Positions 9,239 through 17,541 of a stretch of 64,000 bases of DNA are shown here, piece by piece. Source of the DNA: Longimicrobium sp. (GTDB lineage Bacteria > Gemmatimonadota > Gemmatimonadetes > Longimicrobiales > Longimicrobiaceae); assembly GCA_036389135.1 (NCBI GenBank), contig DASVQP010000027.1, forward strand, positions 96,032 through 160,031, in the 5' to 3' direction. The translations under genes and the position numbers were made by a program. Positions within the stretch are counted from its first letter, which is position 1, and the number at the start of each line of letters is the position of its first letter. The notes beneath the pieces were generated by a model, which ran no database searches, was not told where the DNA came from, and saw only the letters and a list, made by a program, of their open reading frames with translations.

Positions 9239-10621
9239 TCAACCACGCGTGAACACGCCCATCTGCGTCGGCGAGCCGAGAGCGGGGTCATCGGGGCCAA
9301 CGGGTAGGAAGCGCACCGTGTAGCCGAAGCGCTCCGCAATTCCGCCCGCCCACTCGCGGAACTCCGCGCGCGTCCACTCGAAGCGGTGGTCCTTGTGGCG
9401 AAAGGCGCCGGCGGGGAGCGTCTCCCACATGGCGTTGTAGTCCCGGTTGGGGGTCGTCATCACCACCGTCCCAGGACGCGCGAACTCAAAGAGCACGCGC
9501 TCGAACGCCCGCAGCCGCGGCGGGTCCAGGTGCTCGATCACCTCCACCACCGCCGCCGCGTCGAACTCCGCGATGCGAGGGTCGCGGTACATCAGCGAGC
9601 CGTGGATCAGCCGGACGCGCTCGCGCTGCTTCGGCGGCATGCTCTCCAGCCGCAGACGGTCGCGCGCGGTCTCCAGCGTACGCACCGCGACGTCCATCCC
9701 CAGGATCTCGGTGAACTGGCGGTCGTCCAGCAGCATGCGCAGCAGCCGCCCCTCGCCGCAGCCGAGGTCCACCACGCGCGCCGCCCCGCTCGCCCGAAGC
9801 GCGGCCGCCACCGCGCCCAGCCGCTGCTGGTTGAGGCCGATCCGCTCCTCCGTGATCACCTCGGGTGCCTCCGCCGCCGGCGCCTCCGGCTCGGGCTCTT
9901 CATCATCCACGAGCCGCGACAGGGCTTCGCGCGCCAGGCTGTGGCGGTGCCGCAGATAGCGGCGGGCGATCATGTCGCGCTCCGGGTGGCCCGCCAGCCA
10001 GCCCTCGCCCTGGCGCAGCAGCTTCTCCACTTCGTCGTCGCCGACCCAGTAGTGCTTGGCGTCGTCCAGCACGGGCACCAGCACGTACAGGTGGCGAAGC
10101 AGATCGGCGAGCCGTGCCGTGCCCCGCAGCGTGACGGTGTGGTAGCGGCTCTCGCCCCAGGCCGGGAACGTCTCGTCGAGCGGATGCCGCTCCACCTCCA
10201 GCGCGTAGCCGAGCGGCTCGAACAAGCGCCGCAGCATCTCCTCGCCGCCGCGGCAGGGGACGACGGCGATGCGCGCCTCCAGCGGGATCGGCGTCGCCGC
10301 GAGTTCCGGCCGGTCCTTGCTCTTCCCCGACAGCGCGCTCCCGAACACCTGCGCGATCGCCACGCTGAGGAATGACGACGCGACGTACGGCCGGTCGTTC
10401 ACGTACTGCTGGTCCGCGCCCGCCGCCCCGCCGCGCACCAGCCCCACCGGATCGACGTCGAGCAGCACCGCCGCCGTGCACCGCTCCTCCGAGACCTCCG
10501 GGTAGAAGACGTGCGCCTGCCCGAATGAGAGCGGAAAGCTCTGCGCGCGTGCCGGGTTCTTGTAAAGCAGATACCCCAGGTCCGTGGCCGGCCGGTGCGT
10601 GGTTGTGATCGTCAGCAGCAT
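9239..10621 (-). CDS. hen1: Hen1 3'-terminal RNA ribose 2'-O-methyltransferase
   Basis: A 460-residue protein starting MLLTITTTH at ATG 10621. The N-terminal 240 residues are the bacterial Hen1 N-domain that supports ligation by Pnkp. The C-terminal methyltransferase has the SAM motif VDLGCGEG (284-291), the metal-binding segment VVEVIEHL (Glu360, Glu363, His364) and a later His in HKDHRFEW (409-416). These match the Mn-dependent Hen1 active site. It methylates the 2'-OH at the 3' end of broken RNA before Pnkp seals it, so the repaired site resists renewed cleavage. It is the first gene of the operon. The frame stays open to 10975, but that stretch is the folded leader and has no protein similarity. 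Confidence 0.95.
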   Translation of the reverse strand: MLLTITTTHRPATDLGYLLYKNPARAQSFPLSFGQAHVFYPEVSEERCTAAVLLDVDPVGLVRGGAAGADQQYVNDRPYVASSFLSVAIAQVFGSALSGKSKDRPELAATPIPLEARIAVVPCRGGEEMLRRLFEPLGYALEVERHPLDETFPAWGESRYHTVTLRGTARLADLLRHLYVLVPVLDDAKHYWVGDDEVEKLLRQGEGWLAGHPERDMIARRYLRHRHSLAREALSRLVDDEEPEPEAPAAEAPEVITEERIGLNQQRLGAVAAALRASGAARVVDLGCGEGRLLRMLLDDRQFTEILGMDVAVRTLETARDRLRLESMPPKQRERVRLIHGSLMYRDPRIAEFDAAAVVEVIEHLDPPRLRAFERVLFEFARPGTVVMTTPNRDYNAMWETLPAGAFRHKDHRFEWTRAEFREWAGGIAERFGYTVRFLPVGPDDPALGSPTQMGVFTRG

Positions 10622-10668
10622 GGGTCCCGCGTTGGTTTGTCGGGTGAAGATGTGCGTTGTCGGGCCAT

Positions 10669-10706
10669 AAAAACGCCCCGCCTCAGTTGCTACGAGGCAG
10701 GGCGTT
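10669..10706 (-). terminator. Intrinsic terminator-like hairpin just upstream of hen1
   Basis: On the minus strand, AACGCCCTGCCTC pairs with GAGGCGGGGCGTT (10706-10694 with 10684-10672) across a nine-base loop with one mismatch, followed at once by a run of T. It points towards hen1 and ends about 47 bases before its start codon. A terminator here would either end a separate small RNA or act as an attenuator of the repair operon. Confidence 0.75.
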
Positions 10707-10793
10707 GGGAGTCTTGCTCCCCCCGGTTCCGCGTGCCAAAGGGCTACGCCGGAACGATCCTCGTGCATGTCATCCACAGAATGGCACTGATGC
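10669..10793 (-). ncRNA. Highly structured leader or small RNA upstream of hen1
   Basis: Four hairpins stand side by side. The first, at 10765-10793, has GCAT/ATGC and GTCAT/ATGGC stems. The second, at 10726-10755, has a nine-pair outer stem GTTCCGCGT with ACGCCGGAAC, one bulge, then an inner GCC/GGC stem. The third is GGGAG/CTCCC at 10707-10721. The fourth is the terminator at 10669-10706. The T-run fixes the strand as minus, the same as hen1. I do not recognise a known riboswitch or a tRNA cloverleaf. It may be a regulatory leader that attenuates hen1-HEAT-pnkp, or an independent small RNA. The rest of the gap, 10794-11077, holds no gene I can support and probably contains its promoter. Confidence 0.5.
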
Positions 10794-11077
10794 GGAACGC
10801 GCACGCTCCGGCTCTTGGGGGCGGGGTAAATCGCGGTGTCCTGACAGACGTTCCAAGTATCAGCACCACGTCCTCCCCGCATCCGAAGCAAAGGTCCAGA
10901 AACGACGAAAAGAGCCGCATTCCTCTTGCCTTCCGTTAGGATGGCACGGCAGGTGGCGTGCAGACGCACGCTCAACCGCCAGAGGGACGCGACTCCCGAA
11001 GCAGGACTTTGTCAGATCACGAACTCGTTGTCAAGCTCCTGCGGGTGAGGCGATTCCCCTGACCGTGCAATTAGTGC

Positions 11078-11106
11078 TTGACTGAGTATATCGTTTCTAG
11101 TATATC
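11078..11106 (+). promoter_or_regulatory. Promoter of higBA with twin GTATATC repeats
   Basis: TTGACT (11078-11083) and TATATC (11101-11106) are separated by exactly 17 bases, a near-ideal sigma-70-type promoter, 37 bases before the toxin start. GTATATC occurs twice (11086-11092 and 11100-11106), the second overlapping the -10 box. Direct repeats placed this way are plausible binding sites for the HTH antitoxin, giving autoregulation. Confidence 0.6.
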
Positions 11107-11142
11107 TCCAGGCCGGCACAGCCACGCTGAACCTTTCTTCAT

Positions 11143-11565
11143 ATGAGGCCGACGAATCGCAAGCAACTTTTCTGGGCGGGTTCGTCGAAGAAGGACGACA
11201 TGGCGTCCCCTCCCGAAGTGCAGGACGATCTGGGGTACGCTCTCGATTCGGTGCAGGCCGGAGTGAGGGTGATTCCTTCGGCAACGCCCCTAACTGAGGG
11301 AAAGCTGAAGGGACTCGGAATATTGGAACTGGCTGACGATCACGACACCGATACGTATCGAGCGGTTTACACCACGAAGATCGGCGACGTGGTCTATGTG
11401 CTGCATGCTTTCAAGAAGAAATCGAAAAGCGGAATCGCGATTCCGAAATCAGACATGGATCTGATCCTTGATCGATACAGGGCGGCGAAGAAGCATTATA
11501 TAGAAGAGGTGGCGGCTAAAATGCGACGCACACCTTCTGAGAACCCGCTAATGAAGAAGCGCTGA
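11143..11565 (+). CDS. higB: HigB/Gp49-like (RelE superfamily) toxin
   Basis: A 140-residue protein with the Gp49-like toxin pattern: FWAGSSKKD near the start, PPEVQDDLGYALDSVQAG, then GILELADDHDTDTYRAVY, VVYVLHAFKKKSKSG and a closing Lys-rich helix. Such toxins cut mRNA, often at the ribosome, and are held inactive by an HTH antitoxin. The start at 11143 keeps the FWAGSSKKD segment, which is conserved in the family; the internal ATG at 11200 would lose it. The toxin precedes the antitoxin and shares one base with it (TGATG), which is the usual HigBA order. Its sequence is visibly less GC-rich than its neighbours, consistent with acquisition by transfer. Confidence 0.85.
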   Translation: MRPTNRKQLFWAGSSKKDDMASPPEVQDDLGYALDSVQAGVRVIPSATPLTEGKLKGLGILELADDHDTDTYRAVYTTKIGDVVYVLHAFKKKSKSGIAIPKSDMDLILDRYRAAKKHYIEEVAAKMRRTPSENPLMKKR

Positions 11566-11918
11566 TGCCCCGACAGGAGAACGACGTAATGCCGGAAACG
11601 AGCGTGGATTTCGAGAAGAGCAGCGGCAACGTCTGGACAGACGCAGGGCGTGTTGACGCCACCGAGGCACAAGCACGAGCGGAGTTGCTCCGCCAGATCA
11701 CCAGCATCATCCAGCATCGGCATCTTACGCAAGCGGACGCCGCGAAAATCCTCGGCACGACCCAGCCTACGATTTCCGATCTGATGCGCGGAAAGCTCTC
11801 GAAGTTCAGCTTCGAACGGCTCTTCCACTTCCTCATGCTCCTGGGGCGCGACGTTAAGATCGTCGTTCGTCCGAAGCCGCGCTCTCGCAAGGCGGGCGCG
11901 TTGAGCGTCACTGGGTGA
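11565..11918 (+). CDS. higA: XRE-family HTH antitoxin (HigA-like)
   Basis: A 117-residue protein with a helix-turn-helix in the middle: LTQADAAKILGTTQPTISDL followed by MRGKLSKFSFERLFHFLMLLG. This is the HTH type found in antitoxins of Gp49-like toxins. It should bind HigB and the promoter at 11078-11106. The start overlaps the toxin stop; a second ATG at 11589 (MPETSV) is an equally possible start. The C-terminus is basic (RPKPRSRKAG). The protein is complete and the pair looks functional. Confidence 0.85.
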   Translation: MPRQENDVMPETSVDFEKSSGNVWTDAGRVDATEAQARAELLRQITSIIQHRHLTQADAAKILGTTQPTISDLMRGKLSKFSFERLFHFLMLLGRDVKIVVRPKPRSRKAGALSVTG

Positions 11919-12133
11919 GGCCCGCCTGATCAACTGCCAGCATCACGGGAGTCTCTCCGGGGGGGCGGTCGAGAATCCACGCGAGATCCACGCGATAGAG
12001 GAATCAACTGTCGGCCTGGTGACCCCTGGCAGCCTCATCGCCGGCGTTCACCGCCATCATCAATCCAAGGGCTTGCAGCGCCTTAAAGGATGAGGCGCTT
12101 ATCGACGACATAGGAATTGGCGAAGGTTATAAA

Positions 12134-12595
12134 CTACAACGAGCGAAGCTCCACCTGTGTTCCGTCGGGCATGGTGGCGATCTGTTCGCAGATCGGTCCC
12201 CAGCCGTCCAGGTGATCGTAAAGGGAGCGGACACGGAAGTTGGACGGCTCGAATTCGCCTCCGAGCGCGGGGAGCATGACGTAGCTGAAGCACTCGGCCG
12301 GGCCGCGCGTCAGGCCCTGCGCTTCGATCGCGTCCACGAGTCCCGGGCCGAACCAGTAGTTCCGCTGCGCCTCATCTTCCCAGGCGTCAGCCAGCGCGGA
12401 CCGGCTGGGTGCAGCGGGAGTCAACTCGATGCTTCCGACATCGAGCCAGTGCACCGCGCCTCCCGCGTCTTCCAGGAACAGGTCCCCGAGGGCGGTGCCG
12501 AACAGGATCGTGCACGAGGCCGGCACCAGCCAACGCCAGTGCCGCAGTAGCCGCACATGATCGAGATCGTCAGTGGTGATGCCGTACCGGTTCAT
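12134..12595 (-). CDS. DUF1851 / Tdi1 immunity-like protein
   Basis: A 153-residue soluble protein with FGTALGDLFLEDAGGAVHWL and a C-terminal RGPAECFSYVMLPALGGEF segment. It matches the DUF1851 family, which includes the C-terminal domain of Tdi1, the immunity protein to the type VI effector Tde1. Family members are often found without any effector beside them, as here: no effector gene or secretion-system gene is visible in the window. It therefore may be an orphan immunity gene that protects against neighbours. The upstream gap 11919-12133 holds no feature I can identify. Confidence 0.7.
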   Translation of the reverse strand: MNRYGITTDDLDHVRLLRHWRWLVPASCTILFGTALGDLFLEDAGGAVHWLDVGSIELTPAAPSRSALADAWEDEAQRNYWFGPGLVDAIEAQGLTRGPAECFSYVMLPALGGEFEPSNFRVRSLYDHLDGWGPICEQIATMPDGTQVELRSL

Positions 12596-12630
12596 CAGAG
12601 TGGGATCGTTCAGCTACGCATGGTGTTCAG

Positions 12631-12888
12631 TCACGGCTCTGGAAGCGGCGCCGCCTCTTCGGGAGTCGCGGCTGGCAAGGTCGTGTTGGTGTCGGCGGGC
12701 GTCATGGCCGCGGCGGTGGTGTCTGGAGTCGTCGGCGTCGGGGTTTGGGCGGCGGGCACGGCCGTCGACGGGCCGGCGGGTTCGCTCTCGACTCCGCTCT
12801 TCCCGGTGGTCTGCGGAGCCTCCTTCGGATCGGAGCTGCACGCGGCGAGGATGCACAGGAGGGCGAGCAGGGCGGCGGGCTTAGGCAT
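12631..12888 (-). CDS. Small Pro/Thr-rich lipoprotein
   Basis: An 85-residue protein starting at ATG 12888 after an AAGGGA site. It has a short signal peptide with a clear lipobox (CILAACSSD), followed by a low-complexity tail rich in Thr, Pro, Ala and acidic residues with no fold motif. It is probably a lipid-anchored envelope protein. It sits between the DUF1851 gene and the M14 peptidase, all on the minus strand but with gaps of about 35 bases on either side. No function can be assigned. Confidence 0.65.
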   Translation of the reverse strand: MPKPAALLALLCILAACSSDPKEAPQTTGKSGVESEPAGPSTAVPAAQTPTPTTPDTTAAAMTPADTNTTLPAATPEEAAPLPEP

Positions 12889-12922
12889 GGTATCCCTTGG
12901 CTTGAGGATCGGCGCGGGTCCG

Positions 12923-14284
12923 TTACGGGACCGGGGGTGGAGTTCTGCGGGACGTGTCCGCCTCCATCCTCCACACCACCTCGCTGGCGGCATCGCGGCC
13001 GCGGCGGAGCACGAACGATGCGGGGCGGTCCACCGTCAGTGCCGGACGGCCGGGGACGTCCGGCGCGAGCGCCTCGGGGCCCGGGTGCAGGAAGAGACCC
13101 GTCGCGTCGATGGTGTCGCGGGCGGCGGACTCAGCCAGGTCGCCGACCTCCACGATGCGCCCGCCTCGGCGCGCCAGCGGATCGGCGAAGTTGATCGTCA
13201 CGTCGGCGCGGTAGGGCTCCAGCCCGGGCACCACCACCGTTGAGCCGCGCACGAGCAGGTCGTTGACGGACCTGCCGTTCTCGGGCAGCTCCTCGTAGCG
13301 CGCGGGGTCGGCGGCGGCGTACGCCTCGGTGGCGATGGCGTCGAGCGCGGTCAGGAGCGCCACGAAGTTCACCCTGCGCAGGTACTGCTTCTCGGGATCG
13401 TTCCGCCAGCCGCCCGACTCGATGAGCACCGTGCTCGTCCCCCAGCTCTGCATCAGGTCGCCGAAGGCGCGCGGGTTGAAGGTGTCGTCGTAGCGCGCGA
13501 CGTGGCCGGCGACCAGCGGCTCGGCGGCCATGCGCACCACCGCGGCCACGCGCTTCGCCCGCATGCGCACGGCGTTGTCCTCGCGCGACGGGGAGAACGG
13601 CGGCGCGAGCAGCGCGATGGCCGCCAGCCGGTCGCTCGTGCCGACACGGGCGCGGATGTCCTGGTCGTGCAGGTTGAAGCCGAAGTGGGGGCGGAACCGC
13701 TCGTGCACCGCGCGCAGGAGCCGCCCTTCGGGAGTGGCCTGCGCCCGCGCGTCACGGTTGATGTCGATCCCCATCGCGTTGCGCCGCTGGAAGCGCTCGG
13801 CTCCGTCCGGGTTGAGCATGGGGACGGCCTCGATGGTCAGCCGCTCCGCCAGGCGCCGTGCACGCGGATCGTCCGGCGCTTCGGCGAGGAAGCGGAAGAG
13901 GTCCGCGAGCGCCATCGTGGCGGTGGACTCGTTGCCGTGCATCTGCGACCAGAGCAGGACGCGCGTGGGGCCCGCGCCGTAGCGCACGCGGTAGATCGGG
14001 CGCCCCTCGGCCGAGCGGCCGGCCTCATCGCGCTCCGGACCGCCCGCCGCATCGACCAGCGGGCCCAGCGCGGTCCACAGCTCCCGGTGCGTGAACTCGC
14101 GCGTGCCGATTGCGCCCACCCGGTAGCGCTCGTGCAGCCGCGTGAGCTCGCCCGTGTCCGCGCCCGCGCGGAACCCGCCTGTGACCGCCTGCCGCCGCGC
14201 GCACGCAAAGAGCGAGAGCGGCACCAGGACGACGGCGAGCGCACGCGCGGACGCGGCCCCGCGCGTCGAGCTCAAGAATCTCAT
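12923..14284 (-). CDS. M14-family zinc carboxypeptidase, lipoprotein
   Basis: A 453-residue protein from ATG 14284. The N-terminus has a signal peptide with a lipobox-like LSLFACAR. The zinc ligands are visible: His116 and Glu119 in QMHGNEST, and His206 in GFNLHDQDI. The substrate-binding Asn-Arg pair lies in DINRD (174-178), and Glu289 in TVLIESGGW fits the catalytic Glu. Such enzymes trim C-terminal residues from peptides outside the cytoplasm. It begins six bases after the M20 peptidase stop, so the two form a small secreted peptidase operon. Confidence 0.85.
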   Translation of the reverse strand: MRFLSSTRGAASARALAVVLVPLSLFACARRQAVTGGFRAGADTGELTRLHERYRVGAIGTREFTHRELWTALGPLVDAAGGPERDEAGRSAEGRPIYRVRYGAGPTRVLLWSQMHGNESTATMALADLFRFLAEAPDDPRARRLAERLTIEAVPMLNPDGAERFQRRNAMGIDINRDARAQATPEGRLLRAVHERFRPHFGFNLHDQDIRARVGTSDRLAAIALLAPPFSPSREDNAVRMRAKRVAAVVRMAAEPLVAGHVARYDDTFNPRAFGDLMQSWGTSTVLIESGGWRNDPEKQYLRRVNFVALLTALDAIATEAYAAADPARYEELPENGRSVNDLLVRGSTVVVPGLEPYRADVTINFADPLARRGGRIVEVGDLAESAARDTIDATGLFLHPGPEALAPDVPGRPALTVDRPASFVLRRGRDAASEVVWRMEADTSRRTPPPVP

Positions 14285-14289
14285 CGTGG

Positions 14290-15630
14290 TCAGCGGCGGG
14301 TGGCCGGGCGGGCCAGGTAGTCCACCGCCAGCTGCGTCATGGCGCGCACGCCCACGGGGAGCGCGCCCTCGTCCGCGAAGAAGAAGGGCGAGTGGTTCGG
14401 CGCAACCTTGGAAAGGTCCTGTCCGGCGGGGACCACTCCCAGGAAGACGAAGAGCCCCGGCACCCGCGCCTGGAACTCGGAGAAGTCCTCCGCGCCCATG
14501 GTGGGCGGCACCAGCTGCACGCGCTCCGCGCCGCCGACGCGCTGGAGCGTGGGGAGCATCCGCTCGGTGAGGGCGGGATCGTTGAAGGTGAGCGGCGCCA
14601 CGCCCTTGTCGATCACCACCTGCGCGGTGGCGCCGGCGCTCTGCGCGATCATCTCGGCGGTGCGGCGGATGCGGTCGTGCACGTCGGTCTGCATGTCCTT
14701 GTCGAGCGTGCGGATGGTGCCCACCATCACCACCGAGTCGGGGATGATGTTGCCGCGCACCCCGCCGTTGATGCTCCCGATGGTCACCACGATCGGCGCG
14801 GTGGTCAGGTTGGTCTGGCGGCTGGCGATGGTCTGCAGCCCCTGGACGATCTGCGCGCTGATGACGATGGGGTCCACGCCGCTCCACGGCACCGCGCCGT
14901 GCGTCTGCCGGCCGCGCACGATGATGCGCAGGTTGTCCGCGGCGGCCATGGCGCCGCGCGGGCGGTACGAGATGGTGCCCACCGGCGCCGGGATGACGCC
15001 CACGTGCAGCCCGAAGATGGCCTCTGGCTTCGGGTTCTCCAGCACGCCCTCCTTCACCATCATCTTCGCGCCGCCCTCCTCGCCGGCGGGCGGACCCTCC
15101 TCGGCGGGCTGGAAGATGAACTTTACCGTGCCCGGGAGCTGCGCGCGCATTCCGGCCAGCACCTCCGCGGCGCCCATCAGGATGGCGACGTGGTTGTCGT
15201 GCCCGCAGGCGTGCATCACCCCCACCTGCTGCCCGTTGTATTCCGCCCTCGCCTTCGACGCAAAGGGGAGGTCCACCTGCTCCGTGACCGGCAGCGCGTC
15301 CATGTCCGCCCGCAGCGCCACCACGGGCCCCGGCCGGCCGCCCTTGAGCACCCCCACGACGCCGGTGTGCGCTACACCCGTCTGCACCTCCATCCCCAGG
15401 CCGCGCAGGTGCTCGGCGACGAGGCGGGCGGTGCGCACCTCACGGTTCCCCAGCTCCGGGTTCTGGTGGATGTCGCGCCGCCACGCCACCACCTTGGGCG
15501 TCACCGCATCCACACGCCGCTGGATGTCGGCATCCGCGGGCCCGCCCTGCGCCGCGGCGGGGAGCGGTGCCAGCGCGAGCGCACCCAGCAGCCAGGCGGC
15601 GCGGGCGGGGGAACTCTGGATACTGCGCAT
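14290..15630 (-). CDS. Secreted M20-family amidohydrolase/peptidase
   Basis: A 446-residue protein starting at ATG 15630 with AGGAG eight bases upstream. It has a cleavable signal peptide (LLGALALAPLPAAAQ). The metal-binding motifs of M20D amidohydrolases are present: ALRADMDALP, MHACGHDNH and FQPAEEGPPAGEEGG, and the dimerisation-domain stretch QTHGAVPWSGVDP. The family removes acyl or amino-acid groups from N-acyl amino acids and related amides. It is co-transcribed with the M14 carboxypeptidase directly downstream, which suggests joint use of external peptides or conjugates. Confidence 0.9.
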   Translation of the reverse strand: MRSIQSSPARAAWLLGALALAPLPAAAQGGPADADIQRRVDAVTPKVVAWRRDIHQNPELGNREVRTARLVAEHLRGLGMEVQTGVAHTGVVGVLKGGRPGPVVALRADMDALPVTEQVDLPFASKARAEYNGQQVGVMHACGHDNHVAILMGAAEVLAGMRAQLPGTVKFIFQPAEEGPPAGEEGGAKMMVKEGVLENPKPEAIFGLHVGVIPAPVGTISYRPRGAMAAADNLRIIVRGRQTHGAVPWSGVDPIVISAQIVQGLQTIASRQTNLTTAPIVVTIGSINGGVRGNIIPDSVVMVGTIRTLDKDMQTDVHDRIRRTAEMIAQSAGATAQVVIDKGVAPLTFNDPALTERMLPTLQRVGGAERVQLVPPTMGAEDFSEFQARVPGLFVFLGVVPAGQDLSKVAPNHSPFFFADEGALPVGVRAMTQLAVDYLARPATRR

Positions 15631-15796
15631 CGGAAAGCTCCTGGTCACGATCTGGGGGCGGTGCGGGCGAGTTGGGGAGAAGATAACGCGCGAAGCCGCG
15701 TACGGCATGCGGTACATCGGCCACGGCCGGGTCGAATAGATACGACTGAGCACCGAACGACGCGCACGGCGATTGAGAGCAACATATAACTGGCTC

Positions 15797-15810
15797 CGTT
15801 GCATACAACG
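15797..15810. promoter_or_regulatory. Inverted repeat upstream of hipBA
   Basis: CGTTG-CATA-CAACG forms a perfect five-base inverted repeat 23 bases before the hipB start. HipB-type antitoxins repress their own operon through short inverted repeats in this position, so it is a candidate operator. It is short, and chance is possible. Confidence 0.35.
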
Positions 15811-15832
15811 CAAAAGTATTTAACGTACCATC

Positions 15833-16171
15833 ATGCCTAGAACGACTCCGCCGATGCCGCTCCCCGTGAAGCGGGCGCTGCGCAAGCTCGGCAACGACCT
15901 GCGCGCCGCCCGGCTGCGCCGCCGTATCCCCACCGCCGTCATGGCGGAGCGTGTGATGGTCAGCCGTCCCACGCTCCTGCGCATGGAGCAGGGAGACCCC
16001 TCGGTGTCGATGGGGATCTACGCGACCGCGCTCTTCGTCCTCGGGCTGCACGAACCGCTCGGCTCGCTCGCCGACATCAGCCGCGACCCGGTGGGGCAGG
16101 GGCTGGAAGAGGCGGCGCTCCCTTCGCGGATTTACAGCACGCCCCGCAAGCGCACATCGAAGGAACCATGA
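15833..16171 (+). CDS. hipB: HipB-like XRE antitoxin
   Basis: A 112-residue protein with an N-terminal helix-turn-helix: LGNDLRAARLRRRIPTAVMA, then RVMVSRPTLLRMEQGDPSV. This is the usual HipB pattern of a DNA-binding antitoxin that silences the HipA kinase and the operon. Its stop overlaps the hipA start by four bases (ATGA). It lies divergent from the M20 peptidase gene, with the operon promoter in the 200-base gap. Confidence 0.85.
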   Translation: MPRTTPPMPLPVKRALRKLGNDLRAARLRRRIPTAVMAERVMVSRPTLLRMEQGDPSVSMGIYATALFVLGLHEPLGSLADISRDPVGQGLEEAALPSRIYSTPRKRTSKEP

Positions 16172-17420
16172 GCGAGCCCCGCGCCCTCGTGTACGCCGAC
16201 GTGCGGGGCGAAACCCGGCGAGTGGGCCGACTCTGGACTTCCGCGGGGAAGGGCCGTGAGGCCGCGAGCTTCCAGTACGACGACGAATGGCTCGCGGACG
16301 GCTTCGCACTGGACCCGGCGCTTCCGCTGGGTGGCGGTGCGTTCCACACGGGCGGCGGGCGTCCCCTCTTTGGTGCGCTGGACGACTGCTCGCCCGACCG
16401 GTGGGGGAGGAGCCTGGTCGCGCGGGCGGAACGGCGGCTCGCCCGAGAGGAAGGCCGGGCGCCCCGCACGCTCTTCGCCATCGACTACCTGCTGGGAGTT
16501 TCGGACGAGGTGCGGCAGGGTGCGCTCCGCTTGACGGCGGCCGAGGGCGGGCCGTTCCTGGCGACGAGCGAGGGGGTTTCCGTGCCTCCCATGGTATACC
16601 TTCCACGGCTTCTGGCCGCGACGGACCGCGTGCTGGCGGACGAGGAATCGCCGAAGACCTGCGCCTCCTGCTGGCTACGGGTGGCTCGCTCGGCGGTGCC
16701 TGGCCCAAGGCATCGGTGCGAGACCAGGGCGGCGACCTGCTGATCGCGAAGTTTCCCGCGCTCTACTACGAATACAACGTGGTGCGCTGGGAGGCCGTCG
16801 CCCTCGCGCTCGCGCGGAAGGCGGGGATACCGGTTTCGGACTGGCGGATCGAAACCGTCGTCGATCGTCACGTCCTGCTTCTGAGGCGCTTCGACCGCAG
16901 GGGACGGGAACGCATTCCCTTCCTTTCCGCGATGAGCATGCTCGGCGCAAAGGATGGAGAAACCCATTCTTACCTCGAGATCGCCGATGCGCTGCGCGCC
17001 TATGGGGCCGCCGCCGCGACCGACCTGAAGGATTTGTGGCGGCGGATCGTCTTCGGGGTCCTGATCTCCAACACCGACGACCACCTGCGAAACCACGGGT
17101 TCCTGTGGGAGGGCAGCTCAGGGTGGCGCCTTTCCCCAGCGTACGACGTGAACCCCACCCCGACCGACCTGCGGCCGCGAATCCTGCAGACCGCCATCGG
17201 TGATGATGAAGACCTGAGCGCCTCACTCGATCTCGCGCTCGCCGTCGCCAGGAGCTTCGGGCTGAAGCTGGGGGATGCGAAAGCGATCGCCAGGGAAGTG
17301 GGCGGGGTAGTCGCCGGATGGAGGCAGGAGGCGGCGCGAATCGGCATCCGCGAAGCCGAGATCGACCGGATGGTCAGCGCGTTCGAGCACGAGGACCTGG
17401 ATGCGGCCCGGCGACTCTGA
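16168..17420 (+). pseudogene. hipA: HipA-like serine/threonine kinase toxin, frameshifted
   Basis: The reconstructed product is about 417 residues, normal for HipA. The first part runs from ATG 16168 to about 16650 (N-terminal domain with DDCSPDRWG). The second part, one frame on, has SLGGAWPKASV, KFPALYYEYN, HVLLLRRFDR, the catalytic loop ISNTDDHLRNHGFL and LSPAYDVNP. HipA phosphorylates glutamyl-tRNA synthetase and so stops growth. The break lies at 16651-16653: adding one C or G gives SPEDLRLLLATGG and joins the two parts cleanly. Every kinase motif is intact, so a base-calling error is more likely than decay. If real, the toxin is dead while the antitoxin remains. Confidence 0.8.
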
Positions 17421-17541
17421 GGGCGTATCCGCGCGGCGCATCTGAGAGCATCAACCTGAGTGCGGAGGCGAGGTGGGGCGGGAGAAGAAGTAGCCTGCGC
17501 ATAGTCGCAGCCCGCTTCGCGCCCCTGGCCTCCGCTGGACG

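Noticed and set aside
10669..10793. tRNA or known riboswitch upstream of hen1
   Set aside because: No cloverleaf or T-loop, and no consensus of cobalamin, SAM, glycine or T-box elements could be fitted.
10622..10975. N-terminal extension of Hen1 through the open frame to 10975
   Set aside because: The stretch is occupied by stacked hairpins and a terminator, and Hen1 homology begins at MLLTITTTH.
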